Positions 23,159 to 31,857 of a DNA stretch of 64,000 nt are shown piece by piece. The DNA lies in contig NZ_CADIJM010000009.1 in assembly GCF_902859585.1 (NCBI RefSeq), positions 124,001 through 188,000 of the forward strand, written 5' to 3'. The notes below the pieces were generated by a model. That model was not told where the DNA came from. It did not search any database and worked only from the letters and a program-made list of their open reading frames with translations. How positions within the stretch are numbered: position 1 is the first letter of the stretch; every line of letters begins with the position of its first letter. The translations under genes and the position numbers were made by a program. Origin of the DNA: Achromobacter animicus (GTDB lineage: Bacteria; Pseudomonadota; Gammaproteobacteria; Burkholderiales; Burkholderiaceae_B).

Positions 23159-23162
23159 ATTT

Positions 23163-23197
23163 GATGAAGGCCTGGCATTCGCCGGGCCTTCTTCATT
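23163..23197 (+). terminator. Terminator of tRNA-fMet
   Basis: An 11-bp stem (GAAGGCCTGGC/GCCGGGCCTTC, one G-T pair) with an ATTC loop is followed by TTCATTT. Confidence 0.8.
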
Positions 23198-23953
23198 TGC
23201 GGCGCCGGATTCAAAATAAATAAACGAGCGATCGGCGTGGCAATTCAAACCCGCGTGGCACTTCGAACCCGTGCCGCGATTCAATCGCGCACCGCAACTC
23301 AAATCAACGACGTGATTCGTTTCGACGCCACCGGCAGCGGTGCCGCGGAATCCAAATCCACGCATCTCGGCGCGGCCACCCGCGGATCTCCCAACGCGAC
23401 GCTCGCCCGCAAACGACCGAGCCGCCGCAAAAGCGGCGACGCAACAGTCAATGTTGGCTTGCGAAATTGTCACTGGGTTCCTGTTTACCGCCACGCCCAC
23501 ACCTCATGGCGCTGCCCTGCGCTAAAACCACCACGCCGGCGCCCGTAAGGCGGAATGCCTGCCGCGGCTGCGCGGCTGCGGCAAAACGTCTGAGCAAATT
23601 CTGGAAAAGCTGGCGCCAGCAACGCTGACGCCTATCGCCAATATGGCCGCGGAACGCGCCGGAACCTCCGGCACCAACCCTTTCCGCGAAGATTGATAGC
23701 AAAGACTAGAACCGACGGGCATCGGCCATTGCCGTGCGGCCGAACGCCGCTGCCAGACCGGCTCGCCCCCTTGCGCAAACCGAGCCGGGCTCTGGATTGC
23801 GCCGGCCTGCCACCAGGCCGGAACGATTGTTAGGTATTTTTTGGGTCAAAAGCTGGCAAATTATACCGCCATCTATTCCGGCCTCAAGCTGCGGCGTACC
23901 CGTTATCGGCCCACCAACCCGCCGCGCCGGCCTACCCCTCACCCGTCCGCCAC
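23198..23953. other. Non-coding stretch between tRNA-fMet and LysR gene
   Basis: No gene can be supported in these 750 bases; open frames here are short or are translations of the tRNA and of the LysR gene in the wrong frame. It contains degenerate 18-bp tandem repeats at 23235-23305. A minus-strand promoter candidate lies near 23860-23887 (TTGAGG, 16 bp, TATAAT), which would transcribe toward the tRNA terminator. A small RNA is possible but unproven. Confidence 0.5.
23235..23305. repeat. Degenerate 18-bp tandem repeats
   Basis: Four consecutive units of about 18 bp begin GCGTGGCAATTCAAACCC. The second unit (GCGTGGCACTTCGAACCC) matches 16 of 18 bases. The third and fourth are more diverged. 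It lies in non-coding DNA downstream of tRNA-fMet. Confidence 0.65.
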
Positions 23954-24859
23954 TCAGCCCGCCGGCTTGTCCCACGGCGCCGACCCCAGCCGCTCGGCTA
24001 GATAATCCATCATCGAACGCAAAATCAGGGGCATCTGCCGGCGCGAGGCGTACACGCCATAAATGCCTAGTTCCTGGGGTTTGCATTGGGGCAGGATGAC
24101 CTGCAGCTTGCCCGACGCGATGTATTCGGCCGCATAGTACGTCGGCAACATCGCGATACCCGCCCCTTCCACGGCGGCACTGCACAACACCGAGACTTCG
24201 TTGGCACTGATGCTTCCCCCCACAGGCACGTCGACCGGCTCGCCATCGCGCTCGAAACGCCACAGGCTCTTGCCGAAATACGAATGGGTCAGGCAATTGC
24301 GCAATGACAGATCCTCGACGCGCGCAGGCACGCCTTCGCGCGCGAGATATTCCGGAGACGCGCAGACCACCGATCGGCACACCGCCAGCTTGCGCGCAAT
24401 CAGATTGGGATCCAGATCATTGGTGATGCGCACCGCGAGGTCGACCCGCTCTTCCACCAGATTGACCGCGCGCTCGACCAGCATCAGATCCACGGACGTT
24501 CCGGGGTGGCGTTTGACGTAGTCGGTGACGGCCGGCGCCAGATGGCGGGCGCCAAACGACATGCTCGTCGTGATGCGCAGCAGGCCGCGCGGCGTATCCT
24601 CGGGTGTGGCGACGGCGCTGTGCAGATCGCCGACCATATCCAGCATCTGGCGGCAGCGCGGCAGGGTTTCGGCGCCAGCCGGCGTGAGGCTCAGGCGCCG
24701 CGTCGTGCGATGCAGCAGGCGCACCCCAACCCATTGCTCCATCTCGGCCAGGTATCGCGACACCATGGCGCGAGACATGTCCAGATGCACGGCGGCCGCC
24801 GACAGGCTGCCCCGATCGGCAACCTCAACGAACACCTGCATGGCTTTCAGTCGATCCAT
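23954..24859 (-). CDS. LysR family transcriptional regulator (CrgA-like type)
   Basis: A 301-residue regulator. The winged helix-turn-helix (about residues 3-62) reads MQVFVEVADRGSLSAAAVHL then MSRAMVSRYLAEME. The effector domain follows and includes GISANEV-like and IAMLPTYYAAEYIASG segments typical of the subgroup whose members often repress an adjacent efflux or dehydrogenase gene. No obvious target is adjacent: the 800-bp non-coding stretch lies downstream and the CobW gene lies upstream on the same strand. The ATG at 24859 is preferred over the preceding GTG. Confidence 0.88.
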   Translation of the reverse strand: MDRLKAMQVFVEVADRGSLSAAAVHLDMSRAMVSRYLAEMEQWVGVRLLHRTTRRLSLTPAGAETLPRCRQMLDMVGDLHSAVATPEDTPRGLLRITTSMSFGARHLAPAVTDYVKRHPGTSVDLMLVERAVNLVEERVDLAVRITNDLDPNLIARKLAVCRSVVCASPEYLAREGVPARVEDLSLRNCLTHSYFGKSLWRFERDGEPVDVPVGGSISANEVSVLCSAAVEGAGIAMLPTYYAAEYIASGKLQVILPQCKPQELGIYGVYASRRQMPLILRSMMDYLAERLGSAPWDKPAG

Positions 24860-24960
24860 CACTGTCTCGGCAAGTGCATCAGACCGTACCGGTTATACCG
24901 TATTTCCGTGCAGCATCCGCAACGGAATATCGATCAATGAAACGGGGTCCTTCGGCGCAA

Positions 24961-26010
24961 TCACGCGGACGATTGGCCCAAAGCGTGACGCACAGCGGCA
25001 GCCACCTCCGGCACGGCCAAGCCGCGAACGATGAACACCAGCCGCGAGACGCGCACATCATCCGGCCATTCGTTCAAGGACTGCAACGGATACAACTCGC
25101 CATGCACGCCATGCACTTCACACGGACTTGATTCACCGGCGAAACAGACGATGCCTTTCATCCGGAGCACGCCCGGCCCGTAGCGCTCCTGGATACGCGC
25201 GACGCCTGCCAGAAACGCCGCTCGGCTCATCGGCGTTTCCAGCGTGAGCGAAAAACTGCTTACGTCCGCATGCCGTACCGCGGCCGACGACGAAAATGCG
25301 CCAAGCCACTTTGCCGTGACCTTTCCATCGCGACGAGCAAGCAGGTCCGGCCCTTGGAGCAAGCCAACGGCCAACGGGGCATCCGGGCGTTGCACGTAGC
25401 GCCGCGCGCCAGGATTGATGGCCTCGATCGCCAGTTCGACTTCGTGCAGTTGCGCCGCATCGACAAGATCGGATTTGCTGATTACGACGGTATCAGCAAG
25501 CGCAAGCTGCCGGGCCGCCTCGGGCTGCGCGCGCAGCTGTTCCGCGCCGTGCGCAGCCGACACCACGACGATTGCGCCGCGATACGCGTAGCGCTCGGCC
25601 AGAAAGCGTTCGTGCTTCAGTGTGAAGAGGATGGGCGCCGGATCGGCAAGACCGCTAGTCTCGATGATGACGCGCCGGAACGGCTTGATCTTGCGCGCGA
25701 GCGCCTGCATGAAGAGATCACGCAAGGTGTCGACCACCGAACCGCTGACCACGCAGCACAGGCACCCACCCTCGACCAGCACGACCTTGTCCGGCGCCAG
25801 ACGCACCAGATGATGGTCCACGCCGATATCGCCATATTCATTGACGATGACCACCGCGTCGGCGTACTCAGGCGCTTGCAGCAGCCGGTTCAAGAGCGAC
25901 GTCTTGCCGCTGCCCAGAAAGCCCGAGATGACGGTGACACCGATGCGCTTGTCTTGCACCGGCCGGTCGCCCTGCCCGCCTTGATCGCGGCCGCGCTTGT
26001 CGTCATTCAT
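24961..26010 (-). CDS. CobW/COG0523 family GTPase (metallochaperone-like)
   Basis: A 349-residue G3E GTPase. Walker A GFLGSGKT is at residues 30-37 and the COG0523 signature CLCC at 83-86. The sequence RVIIETSGLADPAP contains the G3 region and SKSD the G4 motif. A CobW C-terminal domain (about 240-340) follows. Family members insert or deliver metals such as Zn2+ or Co2+. There are no cobalamin genes nearby, so a zinc or other metallochaperone role is more likely, but this is inference. The ATG at 26010 gives the family N-terminus; the longer upstream frame is not supported. There is no His-rich tail. Confidence 0.85.
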   Translation of the reverse strand: MNDDKRGRDQGGQGDRPVQDKRIGVTVISGFLGSGKTSLLNRLLQAPEYADAVVIVNEYGDIGVDHHLVRLAPDKVVLVEGGCLCCVVSGSVVDTLRDLFMQALARKIKPFRRVIIETSGLADPAPILFTLKHERFLAERYAYRGAIVVVSAAHGAEQLRAQPEAARQLALADTVVISKSDLVDAAQLHEVELAIEAINPGARRYVQRPDAPLAVGLLQGPDLLARRDGKVTAKWLGAFSSSAAVRHADVSSFSLTLETPMSRAAFLAGVARIQERYGPGVLRMKGIVCFAGESSPCEVHGVHGELYPLQSLNEWPDDVRVSRLVFIVRGLAVPEVAAAVRHALGQSSA

Positions 26011-26103
26011 GCCGATCGCCTTAGTTGTCGATGCGCACTTGGTAAATACCCATGCTGTGGACCTACACGCACAGAGACGCGAACACCACCGCAAAAACCA
26101 AAA

Positions 26104-26129
26104 GGGCCACTCACTTGCGTGAGCGGCCC
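26104..26129 (-). terminator. Terminator of tRNA-Asn
   Basis: GGGCC and CTCAC face GTGAG and GGCCC around a TTGC loop; on the minus strand the stem is followed by TTTTGGTTTTT. It lies just downstream of tRNA-Asn. Confidence 0.85.
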
Positions 26130-26139
26130 AAAATTCTTT

Positions 26140-26215
26140 TGGCTCCCCGAGCTGGGCTCGAACCAGCGACCTGCGGATTAACAGTCCGTCGCTCTACCGA
26201 CTGAGCTATCGGGGA
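26140..26215 (-). tRNA. tRNA-Asn (GTT)
   Basis: A 76-nt cloverleaf on the minus strand with anticodon GTT (loop CTGTTAA), acceptor TCCCCGA/TCGGGGA with discriminator G, and encoded CCA. The D-arm and T-arm (GGTTCGAGCCC) are canonical. Confidence 0.97.
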
Positions 26216-26428
26216 TCTGCCAAGACCGAAATTATGAACTAAAAATTCGGCGCATGCAAATCTCGTTTTTTTCTGAATTTTTTGCGCTTCTAGCTGCCCA
26301 TCGCGAAAAAACTCTGATATAGTTTCGGTCTTTCCAGATCGGGCCCTAAAAAAGCCGACGAACTGGAAGAAAAAAGATGTTTTGCTAGCGCTTTCCGGCT
26401 TGGTCCAGAAACAAAAGCAAATGGTCTT
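26216..26428. other. Divergent spacer between tRNA-Asn and tRNA-Thr
   Basis: No gene. On the plus strand an extended -10, TGATATAGT (hexamer 26318-26323), is present about 105 nt upstream of tRNA-Thr, which would give a long 5' leader. The spacer is AT-richer than its surroundings, as expected for strong tRNA promoters. Confidence 0.45.
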
Positions 26429-26504
26429 GCCGGCATAGCTCAGTTGGTAGAGCAGCGCATTCGTAATGCGAAGGTCGTAGGTTCGACTCCTATTGCCGGC
26501 ACCA
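26429..26504 (+). tRNA. tRNA-Thr (CGT)
   Basis: A 76-nt cloverleaf with anticodon CGT at 26462-26464 and acceptor GCCGGCA/TGCCGGC with encoded ACCA. It is the CGT isoacceptor, reading ACG codons. Confidence 0.97.
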
Positions 26505-26511
26505 GATTTCC

Positions 26512-26541
26512 AAAAAGGCAGCCCTCTCGGGCTGCTTTTTT
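26512..26541 (+). terminator. Terminator of tRNA-Thr
   Basis: GCAGCCC and GGGCTGC pair around a TCTC loop and are followed by T6. Confidence 0.92.
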
Positions 26542-26646
26542 CATTTCACCCCTGCCCGCCCTCACCCCCACCCCGCCACCCCGGCCGGGAACTCGCGCTG
26601 ATCGCCGCGCGTCCAACCCCCTTGGACCATCCCAGCGGAATAAACC

Positions 26647-27306
26647 ATGCGCATTCTTCTCGTGGAAGACGACATGATGATCGGCGAAAGCGTACTGGAC
26701 TGCCTGCGCGCGGAACACTACGCCGTCGATTGGGTTCGGGACGGCAGCGCGGCGGACTCCGCGCTGCGCACCGATCCTTACGACCTTGTACTGCTCGACC
26801 TGGGCCTGCCCAAGCGGGACGGACTGACGCTGCTGCGCGACATGCGCACCCGCAAGGACCGCACGCCGGTGCTCATCGCCACTGCGCGCGACGCGGTCAG
26901 CGACCGGATCGCCGGGCTGGACGCAGGTGCCGACGACTACATCGTCAAACCCTATGACGTAGACGAACTGCTGGCGCGCATGCGGGCACTGATCCGCCGC
27001 AGCGCGGGCCGGGCAGAGCCCATTTTCGAGCACGACGGCGTCACCATCGACCCGCAATCGCACGCCGCCATGGTCGACGGCGCGCCAGTGGCGTTGACCG
27101 CGCGCGAATGGGCAGTACTGGAACCGCTGATCGCGCGGCCCGGCATGATCTTCTCGCGCGCCCAGCTCGAGGAAAAACTCTATAGCTGGAAAGACAGCAT
27201 CAGCAGCAATGCCGTTGAGGTTTATATTCATGGCCTGCGCAAGAAACTGGGTCCCAACCTGATCCAGAACGTCAGAGGCGTCGGCTATGTCATCCCCAAA
27301 ACATGA
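26647..27306 (+). CDS. OmpR-family response regulator (QseB/PmrA-like)
   Basis: A 219-residue two-component regulator. The receiver domain (1-115) has acidic residues VEDD at 6-9, the phosphoryl-acceptor Asp51 in LLDLGLPKRDG and the conserved Lys in IVKPYD. The winged-helix DNA-binding domain (about 125-217) ends with IQNVRGVGYVI. The subfamily resembles QseB/PmrA/BasR. It overlaps the kinase gene by 4 bp (ATGA). A PmrA-type direct repeat stands upstream of the protease gene two genes downstream, suggesting that gene as a target. Confidence 0.93.
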   Translation: MRILLVEDDMMIGESVLDCLRAEHYAVDWVRDGSAADSALRTDPYDLVLLDLGLPKRDGLTLLRDMRTRKDRTPVLIATARDAVSDRIAGLDAGADDYIVKPYDVDELLARMRALIRRSAGRAEPIFEHDGVTIDPQSHAAMVDGAPVALTAREWAVLEPLIARPGMIFSRAQLEEKLYSWKDSISSNAVEVYIHGLRKKLGPNLIQNVRGVGYVIPKT

Positions 27307-28631
27307 GCATTCCGCTTAGCTATTCGCTGAGAGCCCGGCTGCTTTTCTTTCTGCTGGCCGCCATTGCGGTCGGCGCGCTGGTGCAAGGCGCAATCGCCTA
27401 CCGCAGCACCCTGGCGCAGGCCGACGACATCTTCGACTCGCTGCTGCAGCGCACCGCCCTGTCGTTGGGCACCGGCGACGGGCTGCTGAGCACCGGCCCC
27501 ACACATGCGCGCGGCGCCGGATCGCCGGTTGCCGATGACCTCATCATCCAGATCTGGACGCCGGACGGCTTGCGCGTCTTCAACTCACGCTCGCGCCTGC
27601 GCCTGCCCAGCCAGATCGTATTGGGGTTTTCCGACGCGAAGCTGGAAGGCGAAACCTATCGCGTGTATTCGCTGGCCACGCCCTTCCAGGTGATTCAGGT
27701 GGCGCAGGACATGCGCGTGCGCAAGAACATGGCCAGCGCCCTTGCGCTGCGCACCGTCGCGCCGATTGCCGCCGCCGCGCCGCTGCTGATGCTGATCATC
27801 TGGTGCGTCGTCAGTTGGTCGCTGCGTCCGGTCAAGCGCGCGCGCGCCCAGGTGGCCGCTCGCCAGCCCGAAGATCTGTCGCCCGTCAGCGTACGCGGGC
27901 TGCCTGATGAAATCCGCCCGCTGGTGCAGGAACTGAACCTGCTGCTCGAACGCATGCGCGGCGCTTTTGCGCAGCAGAAGCAATTCGTGGGCGACGCGGC
28001 GCACGAACTGCGCTCGCCGCTGGCGGCGTTGCGCCTGCAAATGCAGGCGCTGCAGCGCGCAGCAGACCCCGCCGCGCGCCAGCTTGCCGAACAGCGCCTG
28101 ACTGCCGGCATCGACCGCGCTACGCGGCTGGTCGAGCAGTTGCTGTCGATGGCGCGCCAGGAAGGCGCCCAGGAGCAGACGCCGCTGGCGCCGGTGGATC
28201 TGGCGGACGTGCTGCGGCAGGCGCTGTCCGAGACACTGCCCGAAGCAAACGCCAAATCCATCGACGTCACGCTGGACGGCGATACGCAAGCGCAGATGCA
28301 GGGCAATCGCGATGCGCTGGTGCTGCTGGTGCGCAATCTGCTGGACAACGCGATCAAGCACTCGCCTGCCGGTGGCCGCATCGGGATGCGTCTGGAACAC
28401 GGCCCGGGCCGCATTTCGCTGATGATCGACGACGAGGGGCCCGGCATCCCGGTCCATGAGCGCGAACGCGTGTTCGACCGCTTCTACCGGGCCGAAGGCA
28501 ACACGACCCATGGCAGCGGATTGGGACTGGCCATCGCACGCACCATTGCCGACCGCCACGGCGCATCCATCACCCTTGAAGACGCGCCGTCCGGCCAAGG
28601 CCTGCGGGCGCGCGTCAATTTTCCCGCTTAG
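27303..28631 (+). CDS. Sensor histidine kinase (QseC/PmrB-like)
   Basis: A 442-residue inner-membrane kinase. TM1 is at about residues 12-33, followed by a periplasmic sensor of about 115 residues, TM2 at about 150-171, and a short HAMP-like linker. The H-box FVGDAAHELRSPLAAL has phospho-acceptor His234. The ATPase domain shows the N-box NLLDNAIKHS, DEGPGIP and GSGLGLAI. It overlaps the response regulator start-to-stop, so the pair is translated as a unit. The signal sensed is unknown; the protease gene that follows suggests envelope stress. Confidence 0.93.
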   Translation: MSIPLSYSLRARLLFFLLAAIAVGALVQGAIAYRSTLAQADDIFDSLLQRTALSLGTGDGLLSTGPTHARGAGSPVADDLIIQIWTPDGLRVFNSRSRLRLPSQIVLGFSDAKLEGETYRVYSLATPFQVIQVAQDMRVRKNMASALALRTVAPIAAAAPLLMLIIWCVVSWSLRPVKRARAQVAARQPEDLSPVSVRGLPDEIRPLVQELNLLLERMRGAFAQQKQFVGDAAHELRSPLAALRLQMQALQRAADPAARQLAEQRLTAGIDRATRLVEQLLSMARQEGAQEQTPLAPVDLADVLRQALSETLPEANAKSIDVTLDGDTQAQMQGNRDALVLLVRNLLDNAIKHSPAGGRIGMRLEHGPGRISLMIDDEGPGIPVHERERVFDRFYRAEGNTTHGSGLGLAIARTIADRHGASITLEDAPSGQGLRARVNFPA

Positions 28632-28646
28632 CCTGGATTTCTCCCG

Positions 28647-28663
28647 CTTAAGTTTCCCCTAAG
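28647..28663 (+). promoter_or_regulatory. PmrA/QseB-like box upstream of the Do protease gene
   Basis: CTTAAG-TTTCC-CCTAAG matches the direct-repeat form YTTAAK-N5-YTTAAK with one mismatch in the second half-site. It lies between the kinase gene and the protease gene, 52 bp before the protease ATG. Confidence 0.55.
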
Positions 28664-28684
28664 TGTGCGGCCCGAAGATAGCGC

Positions 28685-28699
28685 CATGTTCCCAACATG
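28685..28699. repeat. Short perfect hairpin in the protease leader
   Basis: CATGTT and AACATG form a 6-bp inverted repeat around CCC, immediately before the AGGAG ribosome binding site of the Do protease gene. Confidence 0.5.
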
Positions 28700-28714
28700 A
28701 TCGCAGGAGCCGAC

Positions 28715-30160
28715 ATGAAGACCACGCAAATCAAACCCTCGCGCCTCGTCCTGGCGCTGCTGGCAGCCGGCGCCATTGGCGGCGCAGGCGCAACCGCCTT
28801 GACCGGCAGCGTTTCGATGGCCGCCGAAGCCCCCGCCGCCACCGCTGCGTCCCAGCCGATCAGCGCGTCCGTGCCGCCCAACTTCGCGCAAATCACGCGC
28901 GAGTCCGGTCCGGCCGTCGTCAACATCAGCGTCAGCGGCACGCGCAAGGTGTCGGCCGCCGAAAGCGACGACCCGTTCGCGCAGTTCTTTGGCCAGGTGC
29001 CCGGCGCTCGTGGCCGCGCGCCGGCTCGTGAAGTCCCGATGCGCGGCGAAGGCTCGGGCTTCATCGTCAGTTCCGACGGCATCATCCTGACCAATGCGCA
29101 CGTGGTCCAGGACGCCAAGGAAGTGACAGTAAAGATGACCGACCGCCGCGAATACAAGGCCAAGGTCCTGGGCGCCGACCCGCAGACCGACGTCGCCGTC
29201 ATCAAGATCGAGGCGAAGAACCTGCCGGTCATCAAGGTGGGCGACGTGAACAAGCTGCAGGTGGGCGAATGGGTGCTGGCCATCGGCTCGCCCTACGGCC
29301 TGGAGAACACCGCCACCGCCGGCATCGTCAGCGCCAAGGGCCGTTCGCTCCCGGACGACACCTCGGTGCCGTTCATCCAGACCGACGTGGCCGTGAACCC
29401 CGGCAACTCGGGCGGTCCGCTGTTCAACGACCGCGGCGAAGTCGTGGGCATCAACTCGCAGATCTACAGCCGCACCGGCGGCTTCCAGGGCCTGTCGTTC
29501 TCGATTCCCATCGACCTGGCCTACAAGATCAAGGACCAGATCCTTGAGCACGGCAAGGTGCAGCATGCGCGCCTGGGCGTGACGGTGCAGGAAGTGAATC
29601 AGGACCTGGCCGACTCGTTCAAGCTGGATTCGCCGTCGGGCGCACTGGTGTCGAGCGTCGAAAAGGGCAGCGCCGCCGAAAAGGCCGGCCTGCAGCCGGG
29701 CGACGTGGTGCGCAAGATCGACGGCAAGACCATCGTGTCTTCCGGCGACCTGGCTTCGACGATCACCATGGCCGCCCCCGGCGAGAAGATCAAGCTGGAC
29801 GTATGGCGCAACGGCGGGCAGAAGGAGATGGTCGCAACGCTGGGTGGCGTGCCCAAGGACAAGACCCAGGCGTCGGCCGACGGCCAGGAAGTGCAGCGCG
29901 GCCAGCTTGGCCTGGCGCTGCGCCCCCTGAGCCCTCAGGAGCAGCAGGAGTCGGGTGCGGAAGGCCTGCTCATCGAGCGTTCTGCAGGCCCCGCCGCCAA
30001 GGCTGGCATTCAGCCCGGCGACGTGCTGCTGTCCCTCAATGGGGTGCCGGTGCACAACGTCGGCCAGGTGAAGGCCGAGTTGTCGAAGGCGGGCAAGACC
30101 GTAGCCTTGCTGGTGCAACGCGGCGAAGACAAGATCTTCGTGCCGGTGCAGATCGGCTGA
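28715..30160 (+). CDS. degP: Do-family periplasmic serine endoprotease (DegP/MucD-like)
   Basis: A 481-residue periplasmic protease/chaperone for misfolded envelope proteins. A signal peptide covers about residues 1-37 (basic start, then LVLALLAAG). The trypsin-like domain has catalytic His129 (TNAHVV), Asp159 (DPQTDVAV) and Ser232 (NPGNSGGPL). Two PDZ domains follow (about 285-370 and 390-480). The ATG at 28715 has AGGAG 5 nt upstream; the longer frame start is not supported. It could equally be called mucD or degQ. It follows a QseBC/PmrAB-like system and is probably controlled by it. Confidence 0.93.
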   Translation: MKTTQIKPSRLVLALLAAGAIGGAGATALTGSVSMAAEAPAATAASQPISASVPPNFAQITRESGPAVVNISVSGTRKVSAAESDDPFAQFFGQVPGARGRAPAREVPMRGEGSGFIVSSDGIILTNAHVVQDAKEVTVKMTDRREYKAKVLGADPQTDVAVIKIEAKNLPVIKVGDVNKLQVGEWVLAIGSPYGLENTATAGIVSAKGRSLPDDTSVPFIQTDVAVNPGNSGGPLFNDRGEVVGINSQIYSRTGGFQGLSFSIPIDLAYKIKDQILEHGKVQHARLGVTVQEVNQDLADSFKLDSPSGALVSSVEKGSAAEKAGLQPGDVVRKIDGKTIVSSGDLASTITMAAPGEKIKLDVWRNGGQKEMVATLGGVPKDKTQASADGQEVQRGQLGLALRPLSPQEQQESGAEGLLIERSAGPAAKAGIQPGDVLLSLNGVPVHNVGQVKAELSKAGKTVALLVQRGEDKIFVPVQIG

Positions 30161-30185
30161 TCAGCCGGGTCTGATCAGCCGGGCA

Positions 30186-30830
30186 TCACTCCGCGTCGGG
30201 CTGGTTGCCCGGCGCGGCCGCTTCAAATGCCGGCAGGGCCCGGCACGCCGCGTCGATGCGCAGCACATTGGGCATGGCCGACAGGTCACACTCGAAGCGC
30301 TGCGCATTCGCCACTTGCGGCACCAGGCACAGGTCCGCGATGGTCGGCGTGTCGCCGTGGCAGAACCGACCCGTGGCGGGGGAAGCAGCCAGTTGGGCTT
30401 CCAACGCTTCAAGACCCTGATGCACCCAGTGCTTGTACCAGGCCGTCTTGGCCGCTTCATCCACGCCCAGCGTGTGCTTCAGATACTTCAGCACGCGCAG
30501 GTTGTTCAGCGGATGCGTATCGCAGGCGATGCCCAGCGCCAGATCGCGCACACGGGCGCGGCCGATGGCGTCGGCAGGCAGCAGCGGCGTTTCCGGGTGC
30601 GTTTCTTCCAGGTATTCGATGATGGCCAGCGATTGGCCGATGACCGCATCGCCGTCGACCAGCGTGGGAACCAGCGCAGTCGGGTTCACCTTGCGGTAGC
30701 CGGCCGACAACTGCTGGCCGCCCTCCTTCAGAAGATGAACCGGCACGGTCTCGTACGGCAGGCCCTTCAGGTTCAGGGCAATGCGTACGCGATACGCGGC
30801 CGAGCTGCGGAAGTAGCTGTAAAGCTGCAT
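30186..30830 (-). CDS. maiA: Maleylacetoacetate isomerase (zeta-class GST)
   Basis: A 214-residue glutathione-dependent isomerase converting maleylacetoacetate to fumarylacetoacetate in tyrosine/homogentisate breakdown. The zeta-class signature SSAAYRVRIALNLKGLPYE starts at residue 9, and NPTALVPTL plus SLAIIEYLEE form the glutathione site. A homologous role with maleylpyruvate (gentisate route) cannot be excluded. No other tyrosine genes are adjacent. It is downstream of ispH on the same strand, with a GC-rich hairpin between them. Confidence 0.9.
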   Translation of the reverse strand: MQLYSYFRSSAAYRVRIALNLKGLPYETVPVHLLKEGGQQLSAGYRKVNPTALVPTLVDGDAVIGQSLAIIEYLEETHPETPLLPADAIGRARVRDLALGIACDTHPLNNLRVLKYLKHTLGVDEAAKTAWYKHWVHQGLEALEAQLAASPATGRFCHGDTPTIADLCLVPQVANAQRFECDLSAMPNVLRIDAACRALPAFEAAAPGNQPDAE

Positions 30831-30853
30831 GGTGTCTCCTCGGTATTTTTGTG

Positions 30854-30875
30854 GCGCCGCCCGCGTGGGCGGCGC
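30854..30875. repeat. GC-rich hairpin between ispH and maiA
   Basis: GCGCCGCCC and GGGCGGCGC form a 9-bp perfect stem around GCGT. No T-tract follows on the minus strand, so it may be a processing or stability element rather than an intrinsic terminator. Confidence 0.55.
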
Positions 30876-30879
30876 TTGT

Positions 30880-31857
30880 TCATTCCAGCGATTCGGTCTG
30901 GGCCGCCTTGCGCGACAAGCCCTTGGGCAACGGGAACGCGACGTTTTCTTCCAGCCCCGGCATCTTGCGCACCGAGACGGCGCCCAGTTCCTTGACGCGC
31001 GCGATCACCTGCTGCACCAGCACTTCCGGCGCCGAGGCGCCCGCGGTCACGCCAATGCGCTTGCGGCCGACGAGCCAGGCGGGGTCGATGGATTCCGCGC
31101 CGTCGATAAGATAGGACGCGACGCCCTTGCGCTCGGCCACTTCGCGCAGGCGATTGGAGTTCGAGCTGTTGGGGCTGCCCACGACCAGCACCAGATCGCA
31201 TTCCGGCGCCAGGATCTTGACCGCATCCTGCCGGTTCTGCGTGGCGTAGCAGATGTCGCTTTTCTTGGGCTCGGCGATGCTGGGAAAGCGCGCCTTCAGC
31301 GCCTGCGACACCGCGGCCGCATCATCGACCGACAGCGTGGTCTGCGTGACGTAGGCCAGGTTTTCGGGATCGGTGACTTCGAGGCTGGCGACGTCTTCGA
31401 CGGTTTCGACGAGGTACATGCCGCCCTGCGCCTGGCCCAGGGTGCCTTCGACCTCGGGATGCCCCTTGTGGCCGATCATGATGATCTCGCGGCCGGCGGC
31501 GCGCATGCGCGCGACTTCGATGTGAACCTTGGTGACCAGCGGGCAGGTGGCGTCAAAGACCTGCAGCCCGCGCGCTTCCGCTTCCGCGCGCACGGCCTTG
31601 GAGACGCCATGCGCCGAAAACACCACGATGGCGCCCGCGGGCGCATCGTCGAGCTCGTCGATGAAGATGGCGCCCTTGGCGCGCAGGTCTTCCACGACGT
31701 AGCGGTTGTGAACGATCTCGTGACGCACGTAGATGGGCGCGCCGTGCAGTTCGATGGCCCGTTCGACGATATCGATGGCGCGATCCACGCCTGCACAGAA
31801 GCCGCGCGGCTGCGCCAGCAGGACTTCGGCGTCGGAGGCGGTGACAGCCTGGCTCAT
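30880..31857 (-). CDS. ispH: 4-hydroxy-3-methylbut-2-enyl diphosphate reductase
   Basis: A 325-residue [4Fe-4S] enzyme catalysing the last step of the MEP isoprenoid pathway. Three cluster cysteines are visible in [20 protein letters not shown] and [10 protein letters not shown]. The catalytic Glu lies in the [10 protein letters not shown] region. The ATG overlaps the last base of the fkpB stop (TGATG), so it is translationally coupled to fkpB, the usual neighbour. Length is normal. Confidence 0.97.
   Translation of the reverse strand: MSQAVTASDAEVLLAQPRGFCAGVDRAIDIVERAIELHGAPIYVRHEIVHNRYVVEDLRAKGAIFIDELDDAPAGAIVVFSAHGVSKAVRAEAEARGLQVFDATCPLVTKVHIEVARMRAAGREIIMIGHKGHPEVEGTLGQAQGGMYLVETVEDVASLEVTDPENLAYVTQTTLSVDDAAAVSQALKARFPSIAEPKKSDICYATQNRQDAVKILAPECDLVLVVGSPNSSNSNRLREVAERKGVASYLIDGAESIDPAWLVGRKRIGVTAGASAPEVLVQQVIARVKELGAVSVRKMPGLEENVAFPLPKGLSRKAAQTESLE

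Noticed and set aside
25270-26181. 303-residue plus-strand frame ending ...LPELGSNQRPAD
   Set aside because: It runs antisense through the CobW gene and into tRNA-Asn; the end is again translated tRNA.
26440-27231. 263-residue minus-strand frame with ...IGVEPTTFALRMRCSTN at its end
   Set aside because: This is antisense to tRNA-Thr and to the response regulator gene; the string is a known tRNA-derived artefact.
30854-30875. GC hairpin as an intrinsic terminator of ispH
   Set aside because: No T-tract follows on the minus strand; kept only as a hairpin.
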